This document shows positions 54,806 to 64,000 of a DNA stretch of 64,000 bases, one piece after another. A model generated the notes under the pieces. It was not told the origin of the DNA. It ran no database searches and saw only the letters and a list, made by a program, of their open reading frames with translations. Each line of letters opens with the position of its first letter. Position 1 is the first letter of the stretch. Source of the DNA: Bradyrhizobium sp. CCBAU 051011 (GTDB lineage: Bacteria > Pseudomonadota > Alphaproteobacteria > Rhizobiales > Xanthobacteraceae); contig NZ_CP022222.1 of NCBI RefSeq assembly GCF_009930815.1, positions 3,638,501-3,702,500 of the forward strand. Reading direction: 5' to 3'. Position numbers and translations under genes: made by a program.

Positions 54806-55330
54806 ATGTTATCGGCACCAACTATGACGGCACAACGGCAGGAAAGATACGGTTTGCGCCCCGGAATGGCCGCTTTTGCCTTATTGGTGAGCTTTTTTTG
54901 CGCGCTCAGCCTTGGTTTGGCCGCCCGCGCGGCAACCACCGAGCGCGTGGTGGTGAACCGCTATTCCGGCCTCGCTATCGGCGGCTTCGATCCGGTCGCT
55001 TATTTCACCGAATCCATGGCCTTGCAGGGCTTGCCGGATTTCGAGGCGCGCGGCGCTGGCGCCATCTGGCGTTTCCGCAACGAGGGCAACCGCGCCTCTT
55101 TCGTCGCGCATCCGGAAATCTACGGGCCCCAATTCGGCGGCTACGACCCGGTCGATCTTGGGCGGGGCGTCACCTATGCGGGCAACCCGCGCTTTTGGGT
55201 CGTCGTGGGCCAGCGGCTCTATCTGTTCGGGCGCGAGGACAACCGCGACGCGTTTGCGGCCGACCCTTCGCGTTTCCTGAAAGAGGCGACGACACGCTGG
55301 CCGGCGCTGGAGCGCGGGCTCGCGCAGTAG
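54806..55330 (+). CDS. exported YHS-domain protein
   Basis: A 174-residue protein with a signal-like segment at 20-45 (AAFALLVSFFCALSLGLAAR). The YHS pattern is visible as YSGLAIGGFDPVAYFTE, then IWRFRNEGNRASFVAHPEIY, GPQFGGYDP. The canonical Cys of some YHS metal sites is missing. Such proteins are often linked to metal handling. The start could also be the ATG at 54824; neither has a good ribosome binding site. Confidence 0.78.
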   Translation: MLSAPTMTAQRQERYGLRPGMAAFALLVSFFCALSLGLAARAATTERVVVNRYSGLAIGGFDPVAYFTESMALQGLPDFEARGAGAIWRFRNEGNRASFVAHPEIYGPQFGGYDPVDLGRGVTYAGNPRFWVVVGQRLYLFGREDNRDAFAADPSRFLKEATTRWPALERGLAQ

Positions 55331-55339
55331 GTGGCAGAC

Positions 55340-56182
55340 TCAAGGATTGGGCGCGGAGTTCGGATCGCCCCAGGCGATGAATTCCGGAACGATGAAGCCG
55401 CTCCGTCCGGTGCCGAATTGCAGGGAAGCGCCGGCTGAATCGGTGATCCTGCCGCCGGCGGCCACAACGACGGCATGGCCCGCGGCGATGTCCCACTCCG
55501 AGGTCGGCGACAGCCGCGGATAGATATCGACGGAGCCTTCGGCCACCCGGCCGAGTTTCACCGCCGAGCCAAGCTCGCACCGCACCGCGCCCGGCCTCGC
55601 CGCAATGAAGGCTTCGCTCCTGGCATCGCCATGCGAACGGCTGACCGCGACCGTCCAGGGCTGGCCGCGCGGCGGGCAGCGCCGGGTGCGTATCGGTTCG
55701 ACCAGCGGCTTATACTCGCCAAGCTCCTTGCCAAGCGTCAGCCGCTCGGCGCCGCGGCCGACCATGCCGCGCCAGATCAGGCCGAGCGCGGGCGCGCTGA
55801 TGATGCCGAGCAGCGGGGTCCCCTGCGTCACCAGTGCCAGGTTGACGGTGAATTCGTTGCGCCCGGCGACGAATTCCTTGGTGCCGTCGAGCGGGTCGAT
55901 CAGGAAGAAGCTTTCCCTGTAGGGCAGCGCGGCCGATTGAGTGCGCTCTTCCGATAGCGCCGGTATTTCGGGCACCAGCCGGGCAAGACCCTCGGCGATG
56001 ATTCGGTCGGCCGCCAGGTCGGCCTCCGTTACCGGCGAGCCGTCGGTCTTGCCGTCGACTTGCATGGCGGAACGGTTGACGGCGAGGATGGCGGTACCGG
56101 CGCGGATCACGATCTCGGTCAGCGGCTCGATCAGCCTTGCTGCGGCATCGCGATCGAGCACGGGTGGACGTGCCTCATTCAT
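55340..56182 (-). CDS. cysQ: 3'(2'),5'-bisphosphate nucleotidase CysQ
   Basis: A 280-residue member of the lithium-sensitive phosphatase family. The metal-binding residues are seen: Glu79 (LSEER), DPLDGTKEF with Asp96 and Asp99, and EWDIAAGHAV with Asp near residue 229. It removes 3'-phosphate from PAP and PAPS, relieving inhibition in sulfate assimilation. It is convergent with the YHS gene and not in an obvious operon. Confidence 0.9.
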   Translation of the reverse strand: MNEARPPVLDRDAAARLIEPLTEIVIRAGTAILAVNRSAMQVDGKTDGSPVTEADLAADRIIAEGLARLVPEIPALSEERTQSAALPYRESFFLIDPLDGTKEFVAGRNEFTVNLALVTQGTPLLGIISAPALGLIWRGMVGRGAERLTLGKELGEYKPLVEPIRTRRCPPRGQPWTVAVSRSHGDARSEAFIAARPGAVRCELGSAVKLGRVAEGSVDIYPRLSPTSEWDIAAGHAVVVAAGGRITDSAGASLQFGTGRSGFIVPEFIAWGDPNSAPNP

Positions 56183-56327
56183 GAGCTCGGCCCAATTGCT
56201 GTTCGTCCTGCCTTACCATTGCCGCCCCCTGCTGGCAGCAGGGGGCTGCGCAGTGTATCACCGATAGGCACGCGTGATTCGTAACGGCCCGCCGGTAATT
56301 CGCGACCAGGCGGCTTTCCAGGAACCC

Positions 56328-56978
56328 ATGATGTCTGGCACTTCGTCTCCCGGTCCGGCTCCCGATACCCTCGAACTTGCGGCGCTGCTGTGTTCGCGCG
56401 TCTGTCACGATCTCATCAGCCCGGTTGGCGCAATCGTCAATGGGCTTGAGGTGCTTGATGACAATCCGAAGCCCGAAGATCGCGATTTCGCGCTCGATCT
56501 GATCCGCAAGAGCGCCAAGACCGCCTCCGCCCGGTTGCAGTTCTGCCGCCTGGCGTTTGGAGCTGCGGGATCGGCGGGCGCGCAGATCGATCTCGGCGAT
56601 GCCCAGACCATGGCACGCGGCCACATCGAGGATGGCAAGATCACCATCACCTGGAATCTGCCGCGGCTCCTGCTGCCGAAGAACCGCGTCAAGCTGCTGT
56701 TGAACATGCTGATCATCGCGCAGCAGACTATACCGCGCGGAGGTACGCTGACGATCGATCCGATCGGCGACGGCGAGACGATGGGTTTTCGCGTCACGTC
56801 TTCCGGCCTGAACGCTCGCGTGCCGCAGAACATCGCCGATCTCCTGAGCGCAAGTTCGACGGCAACCGTCGATGCACACGCGGTGCAGCCTTACTATACG
56901 CGGCTGCTGGCGCAGGCCTGCGGGCTCAGCGTGACGCTCGCGCCCGACGGCGAAAAGGTGGTTGTTACCGCTTCCTGA
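56328..56978 (+). CDS. chpT: ChpT-type histidine phosphotransferase
   Basis: A 216-residue protein with the phospho-accepting His27 in CSRVCHDLISPVGAIVNGLE, followed by a degenerate ATPase-like fold. ChpT relays phosphate from CckA to CtrA and CpdR, controlling the cell cycle in alphaproteobacteria. Length and motif fit. CCAGGAACCC precedes the tandem ATGs. It lies 184 bases before cheA on the same strand, so cell-cycle and chemotaxis control genes are neighbours, as in related genomes. Confidence 0.88.
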   Translation: MMSGTSSPGPAPDTLELAALLCSRVCHDLISPVGAIVNGLEVLDDNPKPEDRDFALDLIRKSAKTASARLQFCRLAFGAAGSAGAQIDLGDAQTMARGHIEDGKITITWNLPRLLLPKNRVKLLLNMLIIAQQTIPRGGTLTIDPIGDGETMGFRVTSSGLNARVPQNIADLLSASSTATVDAHAVQPYYTRLLAQACGLSVTLAPDGEKVVVTAS

Positions 56979-57162
56979 AGTGCGCCAACATGGTTAATCA
57001 ACGGTGAAAACAGCCGGCAGATTTGATTTCTGCCGTCTTATCTCTTTGTTGATCCCGTTCTTTTCCACTTGCTCAACCAATATTAAACGCTTTGCATAGA
57101 AGCTGGCTTCGTTCCGTAAGGCGCGTCGATGTCGCGTGCCGCTGCGTGCGAAGGCCAGTTTC

Positions 57163-59892
57163 ATGGATGATTTGTTGCGGGAGTTCCTGACCGAAACCAG
57201 CGAGAGCCTGGATACGGTCGACAATCAGTTGGTGCGGTTCGAGCAGGACCCGAGCGACGCGAAGATTCTGGATAACATCTTCCGCCTGGTCCACACCATC
57301 AAGGGCACCTGCGGCTTTCTGGGGCTGCCGCGGCTGGAAGCGCTCGCCCATGCCGGCGAGACCTTGATGGGCAAATTCCGCGACGGCATGCCGGTCAAGG
57401 CCGAAGCCGTGACGCTGATCCTGTCCTCGATCGACCGCATCAAGGAAATCCTCGCCGGGCTTGAGGCCACCGAGACCGAGCCCGAAGGCACCGACGAAGA
57501 CCTGATCGAAAAGCTGCACGCGATGGCCGAAGGCGGCCATCATGCGGAAGCGCATCCTGAACCCGCACCCGCGCCGGCCCCCGTAGCGCCGCCGGCCCCG
57601 CCCGCGATGACCAGGGGCACGCTGGTCGAGCAGGTGCTGGAACGCCCGTTGCGTCCGGGCGAAGTCTCGCTCGACGACCTCGAGCGCGCCTTCCGCGAGA
57701 CCGAGACCGAAGTTGCAGCAGCGCCGGCGCCCGTCGCCAAGGCCGCGCCCGCGCCGGAAGCTGCCGTCAAGGAAGCTGCCAAGGAAGCCAAGGCCAAACC
57801 GGCCAAGCGTGCCGCCGCTGTCGAGGCCGATGGCGAGGTCGCCGACAAGATCGCCAACCAGTCGATCCGCGTCAACGTCGACACCCTCGAACACCTGATG
57901 ACCATGGTCTCCGAGCTGGTGTTGACCCGCAACCAGCTTCTGGAAATCTCCCGCCGCAACGAGGACACCGAGTTCAAGGTGCCGCTGCAGCGGCTCTCCA
58001 ACGTCACCGCCGAGCTGCAGGAAGGCGTCATGAAGACGCGGATGCAGCCGATCGGCAACGCCTGGCAGAAGCTGCCGCGGATCGTCCGCGACCTCTCCGG
58101 CGAACTCGGCAAGCAGATCGAACTGGAGATGCACGGCGCCGACACCGAGCTCGACCGCCAGGTGCTCGACCTGATCAAGGATCCGCTGACGCACATGGTG
58201 CGCAACTCCGCCGACCACGGCCTGGAGACCCCGGCCGAGCGGCTGGCTAGCGGCAAGGGCGAGCAGGGCACCATCCGGCTGTCCGCCTATCACGAGGGCG
58301 GCCACATCATCATCTGCATCGCCGACAATGGCCGCGGTCTCAACACCGAGCGGATCAAGGCCAAAGCACTGCAGAACGGTCTCGTCACCGAGGCCGAGCT
58401 GGAGAAGATGACCGAAGCCCAGATCCACAAGTTCATCTTCGCGCCGGGCTTCTCGACCGCTGCCACCGTCACCTCGGTCTCCGGCCGCGGCGTCGGCATG
58501 GACGTGGTGCGCACCAATATCGACCAGATCGGCGGCACCATCGACATCAAGTCGGTCGCCGGCGAGGGCTCGTCCGTCACCATCAAGATCCCGCTGACGC
58601 TCGCCATCGTCTCGGCCCTGATCGTCGAAGCCGGCGGTGACCGCTTTGCGATCCCGCAGCTCTCGGTGGTCGAGCTGGTCCGGGCGCGGGCCAACTCCGA
58701 ACACCGCATCGAGCGCATCAAGGACACCGCGGTCTTGCGGCTGCGCAACAAGCTGCTGCCGCTGATGCACCTGAAGAAGCTGCTGAAGATCGACGACGGC
58801 TCCTCCAGCGACCCCGAGAACGGCTTCATCGTGGTGACGCAAGTGGGCAGCCAGACCTTCGGCATCGTGGTCGACGGCGTGTTCCACACCGAAGAAATCG
58901 TGGTCAAGCCGATGTCGACCAAACTGCGGCACATCGACATGTTCTCCGGCAACACCATTCTGGGCGATGGCGCCGTCATCATGATCATCGACCCCAACGG
59001 CATTGCCAAGGCGCTCGGCGCCTCCGGCGCCTCGGCCCATGAGATGGCCGATGAAGCCTCGGCCGCGCATGCGATCGGCGGCGAACAGCTGACCTCGCTG
59101 CTGGTGTTCCGCGCCGGCTCCAGCCAGCCCAAGGCGGTGCCGCTCGGCCTCGTCACCCGGCTCGAGGAGATCGCCACCGACAAGATCGAGCTCTCGAACG
59201 GCCGCCACATGGTGCAGTACCGCGAGCAGCTGATGCCCTTGGTGCAGATGAACGGGGTCAGCGTCCAGACCTCGGGCTCGCAGCCGATCCTGGTGTTCGC
59301 CGACGACGGCCGCTCGATGGGGCTCGTGGTCGACGAGATCATCGACATCGTCGAGGAGCGGCTGCACATCGAGGTCGCCGGCCAGCAGGAGGGCATTTTG
59401 GGCTCGGCCGTGATCAAGGGCCAAGCCACCGAGGTGATCGACGTCGGCCACTTCCTGCCGATGGCGTTTGCCGACTGGTTCTCGCGCAAGGAGATGCGGG
59501 CCTCATCGACGGCGCAGTCGGTGCTGCTGGTCGATGACTCCGCGTTCTTCCGCAACATGCTGGCCCCGGTCTTGAAGGCCGCCGGCTACAAGGTGCGGGT
59601 CGCCGTCAACGCCCAGGAAGGCCTTTCTGCGCTGCGCTCGGGTTACAACTTCGACGTGGTGCTGACCGACATCGAAATGCCGGACATGAACGGCTTCGAG
59701 TTCGCCGAGACGATCCGCGCCGACCACAATCTGGGCCAACTGCCGATCATCGCGTTGTCCTCGCTGGTGTCGCCGGCGGCGATCGAGCGCGGGCGGCAGG
59801 CCGGCTTCCACGATTATGTCGCCAAGTTCGACCGTCCCGGCCTGATCGCGGCGCTGAAGGAACAGACCGCCGACGACAGGCGCGCGGCATGA
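57163..59892 (+). CDS. cheA: chemotaxis histidine kinase CheA with C-terminal receiver domain
   Basis: A 909-residue hybrid CheA. The HPt domain is at 1-105 with His44 (LVHTIKG); an Ala/Pro-rich linker follows (about 130-225), then the dimerisation and ATPase domains (about 235-480; HMVRNSADHGLETPAERL as N-box), CheW-like regulatory regions (about 480-770), and a receiver domain from about 786 to the end with phosphoacceptor Asp836 (VLTDIEMPDMNG). The receiver may act as a phosphate sink. It is the first gene of a cheA-W-Y-B-R operon. The ATG at 57163 is preferred, as the longer frame lacks a Shine-Dalgarno. Confidence 0.93.
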   Translation: MDDLLREFLTETSESLDTVDNQLVRFEQDPSDAKILDNIFRLVHTIKGTCGFLGLPRLEALAHAGETLMGKFRDGMPVKAEAVTLILSSIDRIKEILAGLEATETEPEGTDEDLIEKLHAMAEGGHHAEAHPEPAPAPAPVAPPAPPAMTRGTLVEQVLERPLRPGEVSLDDLERAFRETETEVAAAPAPVAKAAPAPEAAVKEAAKEAKAKPAKRAAAVEADGEVADKIANQSIRVNVDTLEHLMTMVSELVLTRNQLLEISRRNEDTEFKVPLQRLSNVTAELQEGVMKTRMQPIGNAWQKLPRIVRDLSGELGKQIELEMHGADTELDRQVLDLIKDPLTHMVRNSADHGLETPAERLASGKGEQGTIRLSAYHEGGHIIICIADNGRGLNTERIKAKALQNGLVTEAELEKMTEAQIHKFIFAPGFSTAATVTSVSGRGVGMDVVRTNIDQIGGTIDIKSVAGEGSSVTIKIPLTLAIVSALIVEAGGDRFAIPQLSVVELVRARANSEHRIERIKDTAVLRLRNKLLPLMHLKKLLKIDDGSSSDPENGFIVVTQVGSQTFGIVVDGVFHTEEIVVKPMSTKLRHIDMFSGNTILGDGAVIMIIDPNGIAKALGASGASAHEMADEASAAHAIGGEQLTSLLVFRAGSSQPKAVPLGLVTRLEEIATDKIELSNGRHMVQYREQLMPLVQMNGVSVQTSGSQPILVFADDGRSMGLVVDEIIDIVEERLHIEVAGQQEGILGSAVIKGQATEVIDVGHFLPMAFADWFSRKEMRASSTAQSVLLVDDSAFFRNMLAPVLKAAGYKVRVAVNAQEGLSALRSGYNFDVVLTDIEMPDMNGFEFAETIRADHNLGQLPIIALSSLVSPAAIERGRQAGFHDYVAKFDRPGLIAALKEQTADDRRAA

Positions 59893-59924
59893 ACAAGTTC
59901 AGCCCGGCATGAACAAGTTCAGCC
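59885..59924. repeat. 20-bp perfect tandem duplication at the cheA stop
   Basis: The unit cggcatgaacaagttcagcc occurs twice without a gap, at 59885-59904 and 59905-59924. The cheA TGA stop is inside the first copy. The leader of cheW is lengthened by this duplication, but no coding sequence is broken. Confidence 0.9.
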
Positions 59925-59947
59925 GCACGGCCTAAGGAACCCAGCAC

Positions 59948-60421
59948 ATGACAACAACCAAGACCGACACCATCGACGGCACCGTGGCCGAATACGTCAC
60001 CGCCGTGATCGGGGGACAATTGTTCGGCCTGCCGATCTCGCGGGTGCAGGACGTGTTCATGCCGGAACGGCTGACGCGGGTGCCGCTGGCATCCGCCGAG
60101 ATCGCCGGCGTGCTCAATCTGCGCGGCCGCATCGTCACCGTGGTCGACATGCGCGCCCGGCTCGGGCTGCCCAGGAACGACGACGGCAAGCCGCCGATGG
60201 CGGTCGGCGTCGACCTGCGCGGCGAGTCCTACGGCCTCTTGATCGACCAGATCGGCGAGGTGCTGCGGCTGCCCGACGCCAGCTGCGAGGAAAACCCCGT
60301 CAACCTCGATCCCCGCATGGCCAAGCTCGCCGGCGGCGTGCACCGCCTCGACGGCCAGCTCATGGTCGTCCTCGACGTCGATCGCGTTCTCGAAATCGTG
60401 CCGGACCTGATGGCGGCATGA
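59948..60421 (+). CDS. cheW: chemotaxis adaptor CheW
   Basis: A 157-residue CheW with the two five-stranded subdomains: AVIGGQLFGLPISRVQDVFM, then VLNLRGRIVTVVDMRARLGL and LLIDQIGEVLRLPD. It bridges receptors and CheA. It begins 55 bases after cheA, behind AGGAAC, and ends 58 before cheY. The whole family pattern is intact. Confidence 0.93.
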   Translation: MTTTKTDTIDGTVAEYVTAVIGGQLFGLPISRVQDVFMPERLTRVPLASAEIAGVLNLRGRIVTVVDMRARLGLPRNDDGKPPMAVGVDLRGESYGLLIDQIGEVLRLPDASCEENPVNLDPRMAKLAGGVHRLDGQLMVVLDVDRVLEIVPDLMAA

Positions 60422-60479
60422 AGACCGAAGCTGGAATGAAAACATCCCTCTTGGGATCTGGTGCAATTGGAGGCCTAAA

Positions 60480-60845
60480 ATGAAAACATGTCTGGTCGTC
60501 GATGACTCGAGCGTCATCCGAAAAGTCGCACGCCGCATCCTCGAAGGTCTCGACTTTCAGATCGTCGAGGCCGAGGACGGCGAGAAGGCGCTTGAAGCCT
60601 GCAAGCGTGCGATGCCCGAAGCGGTCTTGCTCGACTGGAACATGCCGGTCATGGACGGCTACGAATTCCTCGGCAATCTGCGCCGCATGCCCGGTGGCGA
60701 CGCGCCCAAGGTGGTGTTCTGCACCACCGAGAACGACGTCGCGCACATCGCGCGTGCGCTGCATGCCGGCGCCAACGAGTACATCATGAAGCCGTTCGAC
60801 AAGGACATCGTCACCGCGAAGTTCCAGGAAGTCGGTCTGCTCTGA
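60480..60845 (+). CDS. cheY: chemotaxis response regulator CheY
   Basis: A 121-residue single receiver domain. The acidic pocket is DDSS at 8-11, the phosphoacceptor Asp52 in LLDWNMPVMDG, and Lys104 in EYIMKPFDKD. It would bind the flagellar switch or act as a phosphate sink. GGAGG lies before the ATG. No output domain is present. It is the third gene of the operon. Confidence 0.92.
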   Translation: MKTCLVVDDSSVIRKVARRILEGLDFQIVEAEDGEKALEACKRAMPEAVLLDWNMPVMDGYEFLGNLRRMPGGDAPKVVFCTTENDVAHIARALHAGANEYIMKPFDKDIVTAKFQEVGLL

Positions 60846-60928
60846 CTCTCGCGTTAGTGATCCCGGCGGCTCAGCGGCCTTCGGCGTTGTTCTTGTAAGT
60901 GTACGCTTGAGTTGGGTCGGGTGAAGTA

Positions 60929-62098
60929 ATGAGTGTTGCGTTAACGAAGTCTCCGCCGCCAATCTCGACACGGCAGGACAAGCTGCGCGTCATGGTGGTC
61001 GACGACTCCGTCGTGATCCGCGGGATGATCTCGCGCTGGATCGGCGCCGAGCCGGATATGGAGGTCTCCGCCTCCTTGCGTACCGGTCTCGACGCCGTCA
61101 ACCAGATCGAACGTATCAAGCCGGATGTTGCCGTGCTCGATATCGAAATGCCGGATCTCGACGGCATTTCGGCGTTGCCGCAACTGCTGGCGAAAAAGCG
61201 CGACCTCGTCATCATCATGGCGTCGACGCTGACCCGCCGCAACGCGGAGATCAGCTTCAAGGCGCTTTCGCTCGGCGCATCCGACTATATTCCAAAGCCG
61301 GAGAGCACCCGCGAGGCATCCGCCGCCGAGACTTTCCACCACGATCTGATCCAGAAGATCCGTCATCTCGGCGCCAGGGCCCGCCGTCGTGCCTCGCCTG
61401 CCGCGAGCCCGGCGCTGGCGCCGGCACCCGACCGGATACGCGAGGTATTGCCCCATCCGGTCGCAGCGCCGGCTCCGCAACTGCAGCTCGCGCGCCGGTC
61501 CTTCAGCATGCTGGCGCCGCGCGTGCTCCTGATCGGTTCGTCGACCGGCGGTCCGCAGGCGCTGATGGCGCTGGTCGCCGACATCGGGCCGGTGATCGAC
61601 CGCTTTCCGGTGCTGATCACCCAGCACATGCCGCCGACCTTTACCACCATTCTCGCCGAGCATCTGGCGCGCGCAAGCCGCCGGCCGGCGCATGAGGCCG
61701 TTGACGGCGAGATCGTCAAGCCCGGGCGGATCTACCTTGCGCCGGGCGGTCGCCACATGCGGGTCGTGCGTCACGGCGCCGAGACGGCGATCGCGCTCGA
61801 CGACGGGCCGCCGGTGAATTTCTGCAAACCCGCGGTGGACCCGCTGTTCAATTCCGCGATCGACGTCTGGCAGGGCAGCATCATGTCGGTGATCCTGACC
61901 GGCATGGGCTCCGACGGCATGCGCGGCGGCAAGGAGATCGTCGCCGCCGGCGGCAGCGTGATTGCCCAGGACGAAGCCACCAGCGTGGTGTGGGGCATGC
62001 CGGGCGCGGCCGCCAATGCAGGTATTTGCGCGGCAGTCCTGCCGCTCAATCAGATTGCGCCCAAACTGGTTCGGTTGTTTTCGGGAGATCGTTCGTGA
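60929..62098 (+). CDS. cheB: chemotaxis protein-glutamate methylesterase CheB
   Basis: A 389-residue CheB: receiver domain at 20-140 with Asp71 ([10 protein letters not shown]), a Pro/Ala-rich linker at about 150-192, and a methylesterase domain with Ser205 ([11 protein letters not shown]), His233 (TQHMPPTFT) and Asp329 ([11 protein letters not shown]) as the catalytic triad. It removes methyl groups from receptors and may deamidate glutamine. Its stop overlaps the cheR start by four bases (GTGA). Confidence 0.93.
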   Translation: MSVALTKSPPPISTRQDKLRVMVVDDSVVIRGMISRWIGAEPDMEVSASLRTGLDAVNQIERIKPDVAVLDIEMPDLDGISALPQLLAKKRDLVIIMASTLTRRNAEISFKALSLGASDYIPKPESTREASAAETFHHDLIQKIRHLGARARRRASPAASPALAPAPDRIREVLPHPVAAPAPQLQLARRSFSMLAPRVLLIGSSTGGPQALMALVADIGPVIDRFPVLITQHMPPTFTTILAEHLARASRRPAHEAVDGEIVKPGRIYLAPGGRHMRVVRHGAETAIALDDGPPVNFCKPAVDPLFNSAIDVWQGSIMSVILTGMGSDGMRGGKEIVAAGGSVIAQDEATSVVWGMPGAAANAGICAAVLPLNQIAPKLVRLFSGDRS

Positions 62099-62973
62099 CG
62101 CCTTCAGACTATGAGTATCTGCGTAAGCTTCTGAAAGAGCGCTCCGGGCTCGATCTTTCCGCCGACAAGCAATATCTGGTCGAAAGCCGGCTGCTGCCGC
62201 TCGCGCGCAAGTCCAGCCTGCCGGGCATTTCCGAACTCGTCGAGAAGATGAAGGGCGGGGCCAGCGCGCTGACGGCCGAGGTGGTCGAGGCGATGACCAC
62301 CAACGAGACGTTCTTCTTTCGCGACAAGATCCCGTTCGATCATATGCGGGAGACGGTGATTCCGGCGCTGGTGCAGGCGCGCGCTGCCCGCCGCACGTTG
62401 CGCATCTGGTGCGCGGCTTCCTCCACAGGGCAGGAGCCGTACTCGATCGCGATGTGCCTGAAGGAGGCCGGACCGCTGTTGTCCGGCTGGCGCACCGAGA
62501 TCGTTGCGACCGACCTGTCGCAGGCGGTGCTGGAGAAATCGAAGGCCGGCATCTTCAGCCAGTTCGAGGTGCAGCGCGGATTGCCGATCCAGTTGCTGGT
62601 GAAATATTTCACCCAGAACGGCGAGCTCTGGCAGATCAACGCCGAGCTCCGCAGCATGGTGCAGCATCGTCAGCTCAACCTGCTGCAGGACTTCTCCCAT
62701 CTCGGAGTGTTCGACGTCATCTTCTGCCGCAACGTGCTGATCTATTTCGATCAGAACACCAAGACCAACATTTTCGAGCGGCTGTCCCGGATGCTGGAGC
62801 CCGATGGCGTGCTGGCGTTGGGCGCGGCCGAATCCGTTGTCGGCATTACCAACACGTTCAAGCCCTATCCGGATCGGCGTGGACTTTATCGTCCGAACAT
62901 CGCTCCGGTGATCAGGGTGGGGGCGTCGACCCTGGTGCCGCAAACTTTGCGGGCGGTTGCCGCAGCGCGCTGA
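62095..62973 (+). CDS. cheR: chemotaxis protein methyltransferase CheR
   Basis: A 292-residue CheR. The N-terminal helical domain is at 1-75 ([20 protein letters not shown] starts the catalytic part), and the S-adenosylmethionine-binding segment is [33 protein letters not shown] is the family's post-II motif. It methylates receptor glutamates. The GTG start at 62095 follows GGGAGATC and overlaps the cheB stop, so coupling is certain. It ends the operon. Confidence 0.93.
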   Translation: MTPSDYEYLRKLLKERSGLDLSADKQYLVESRLLPLARKSSLPGISELVEKMKGGASALTAEVVEAMTTNETFFFRDKIPFDHMRETVIPALVQARAARRTLRIWCAASSTGQEPYSIAMCLKEAGPLLSGWRTEIVATDLSQAVLEKSKAGIFSQFEVQRGLPIQLLVKYFTQNGELWQINAELRSMVQHRQLNLLQDFSHLGVFDVIFCRNVLIYFDQNTKTNIFERLSRMLEPDGVLALGAAESVVGITNTFKPYPDRRGLYRPNIAPVIRVGASTLVPQTLRAVAAAR

Positions 62974-63010
62974 TCTCGTTCTTCAGCCCGTGCCTCGGAT
63001 GCCCGCCGCG

Positions 63011-64000
63011 CTATAGAATCGCGTGCGGCACGAAGCGCGACGTGTTGCCGGTGATCGGGTTCTCGTCTTCGCGGATCGACAGCCCGCACGGCGTGTGATC
63101 GACCAGCCAGCTTCCGAGCACCGGATACTGGTCGGAAAAGCTCGGCAGCGACGCGAACGCCTGCCGGATGAATCCTTCCGCGCCATACGGGCCCTGCTGC
63201 TCCGCCAGCGTGGTGCCGGCACTGACGAGCGCGACGTTGGCGCCCTCGCGCGAATACAGCGGCTTGCGGACGAACGAGGAGCCGAGCATGGTTGCCTTCG
63301 GATCGTCCTCGAAATAGGCCGGCAGCAGATTGGGGTGCTTCGGAAACATCTCCCACAGCAGGGGGAGGATGCCCTTGTTGGAGAGGATCGCTTTCCAGGG
63401 CGGCTCGATCCAACGTGTCGGTGCGCTCGACAGCTTCGCGCCGAACGCGTCCTGAAACATCCATTCCCAGGGGTAAAGCTTGAAGGCAAGCTCGATGGCG
63501 CGGTCCTCGAGATCGACGAAGCGGCCATCGCCGCCGAGCCCGACGTCCTTGATGTCCATCAGCGTGGTCTTCAAGCCGGCCTGGCTCGCGGTGTCCTGCA
63601 GATAGGCCAGCGTGCCGCCATCCTCGGGATTATCAGTCATTCCCGCGAGATGCAGATGCTTGGCGCCACCGTGCTTCTTCCAGGCGTCAATCAGGCGCTC
63701 ATGGATTGAATTGAACTGGTCGGCGCGCTTCGGGATGACGTTGCGCTCCATCGCCTGTTCGAGCCAGGTCCACTGAAAAACCGCCGCTTCGAAAATCGAG
63801 GTCGGCGTGTCCGCGTTGTATTCCAGCAGTTTCGCGGGACTCCAGCCGTCATAGCTCAGGTCCAGCCGGCCATAGAGGCTAGGGTCACGGCGGCGCCAGC
63901 TCTCGGAAATCAGCGGCCAGAACGCTTCCGGTATCTTCAGCCGGCGCAGATATTTTTCGTCCTTGATCGCGCGGCCGACCAGTTCGAGACACATCGCGTC
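63011..64000 (-). CDS. glutathionylspermidine-synthase-family protein, 5' end outside window
   Basis: A partial gene. The visible 329 or more residues match the synthetase domain of the GSP synthase family: SLYGRLDLSYDGWSPAKLLE, LEYNADTPTSIFEAAVFQW, and SSFVRKPLYSREGANVALV. A Met at 63994 is probably internal, because the frame continues upstream to the edge and the family begins about 55-60 residues earlier. In many bacteria such ATP-grasp enzymes occur without the amidase domain and their products are not fixed. It is convergent with the chemotaxis operon, 37 bases from cheR. Confidence 0.82.
   Translation of the reverse strand, partial: DAMCLELVGRAIKDEKYLRRLKIPEAFWPLISESWRRRDPSLYGRLDLSYDGWSPAKLLEYNADTPTSIFEAAVFQWTWLEQAMERNVIPKRADQFNSIHERLIDAWKKHGGAKHLHLAGMTDNPEDGGTLAYLQDTASQAGLKTTLMDIKDVGLGGDGRFVDLEDRAIELAFKLYPWEWMFQDAFGAKLSSAPTRWIEPPWKAILSNKGILPLLWEMFPKHPNLLPAYFEDDPKATMLGSSFVRKPLYSREGANVALVSAGTTLAEQQGPYGAEGFIRQAFASLPSFSDQYPVLGSWLVDHTPCGLSIREDENPITGNTSRFVPHAIL

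Noticed and set aside
57073..59451. 792-codon open frame on the minus strand
   Set aside because: It is antisense to cheA, has the His/Asp/Val/Gly-rich composition of GC-rich third-position shadow frames and no domain.

Overview
The window looks like chromosomal DNA of a Bradyrhizobium-type alphaproteobacterium (Nitrobacteraceae). The support is high GC content, the ChpT phosphotransferase, DUF1134/EipA-type and DUF2927 proteins, phasin, YcjX/YcjF, many small lineage-type proteins, and palindromic repeats of the kind scattered through Bradyrhizobium genomes. I ran no database search, so the genus is an inference.

Layout. 1-4.2 kb: a small His/Gly-rich secreted protein, a class III cyclase fused to a membrane cytochrome-b-like domain and a [2Fe-2S] domain, and a GT39/ArnT-like membrane glycosyltransferase. 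4.2-9.7 kb: gene-poor accessory DNA with a palindromic repeat, a long dispersed repeat, a cupin gene flanked by exact 31-bp direct repeats, a 36-residue membrane peptide, a phasin and small unknown proteins. 9.7-15.3 kb: ycjF/ycjX, a hemolysin III/PAQR protein, an SDR oxidoreductase and two unknown genes. 15.3-21.2 kb: a catabolic cluster (acyl-CoA dehydrogenase, class III CoA transferase, MaoC-like hydratase, benzoylformate-decarboxylase-like enzyme) with a divergent LysR gene and a perfect CTAT-N11-ATAG box between them. 21.5-24.3 kb: an island of small proteins (cold-shock protein, ribosomal S21 paralogue, DUF6894-like, RHH-like and zinc-ribbon proteins). 24.7-26.8 kb: RibD-C reductase, LysR, cyclophilin-like protein. 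27.3-30 kb: three exported proteins, including a haloperoxidase/PAP2-like protein that lacks the canonical PSGH histidine and a CxxCH protein.

30-34.3 kb: FAD monooxygenase, a second class III cyclase, FAD amine oxidase. 34.3-40.1 kb: an AraC regulator bracketed by a diverged fragment of the PaaI thioesterase gene and the intact gene; two tandem P450s; a divergent isovaleryl-CoA-dehydrogenase-like gene. 40.2-46.7 kb: a low-GC unknown gene, YjgN/DUF898 plus M48 peptidase, LysR, VOC protein, DUF2927, L,D-transpeptidase. 46.9-52.6 kb: acetolactate-synthase-like TPP enzyme, a small PD-(D/E)XK-like protein, M20 peptidase, several very short genes, one short membrane-protein pseudogene and tRNA-Val(CAC). 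52.7-56.2 kb: coiled-coil membrane protein, DUF1134/EipA-like, YHS protein, CysQ. 56.3-63 kb: chpT and a chemotaxis operon cheA(hybrid with receiver)-cheW-cheY-cheB-cheR. The right edge holds a glutathionylspermidine-synthase-family gene whose 5' end lies outside the window.

Most of the window is ordinary rhizobial chromosome. The parts most worth a second look are the redox-domain cyclase, the itaconate-locus-like cluster with a TPP decarboxylase in place of the lyase, the haloperoxidase-like/CxxCH pair, the AraC insertion with its thioesterase scar, and the short genes that ordinary length cut-offs miss.
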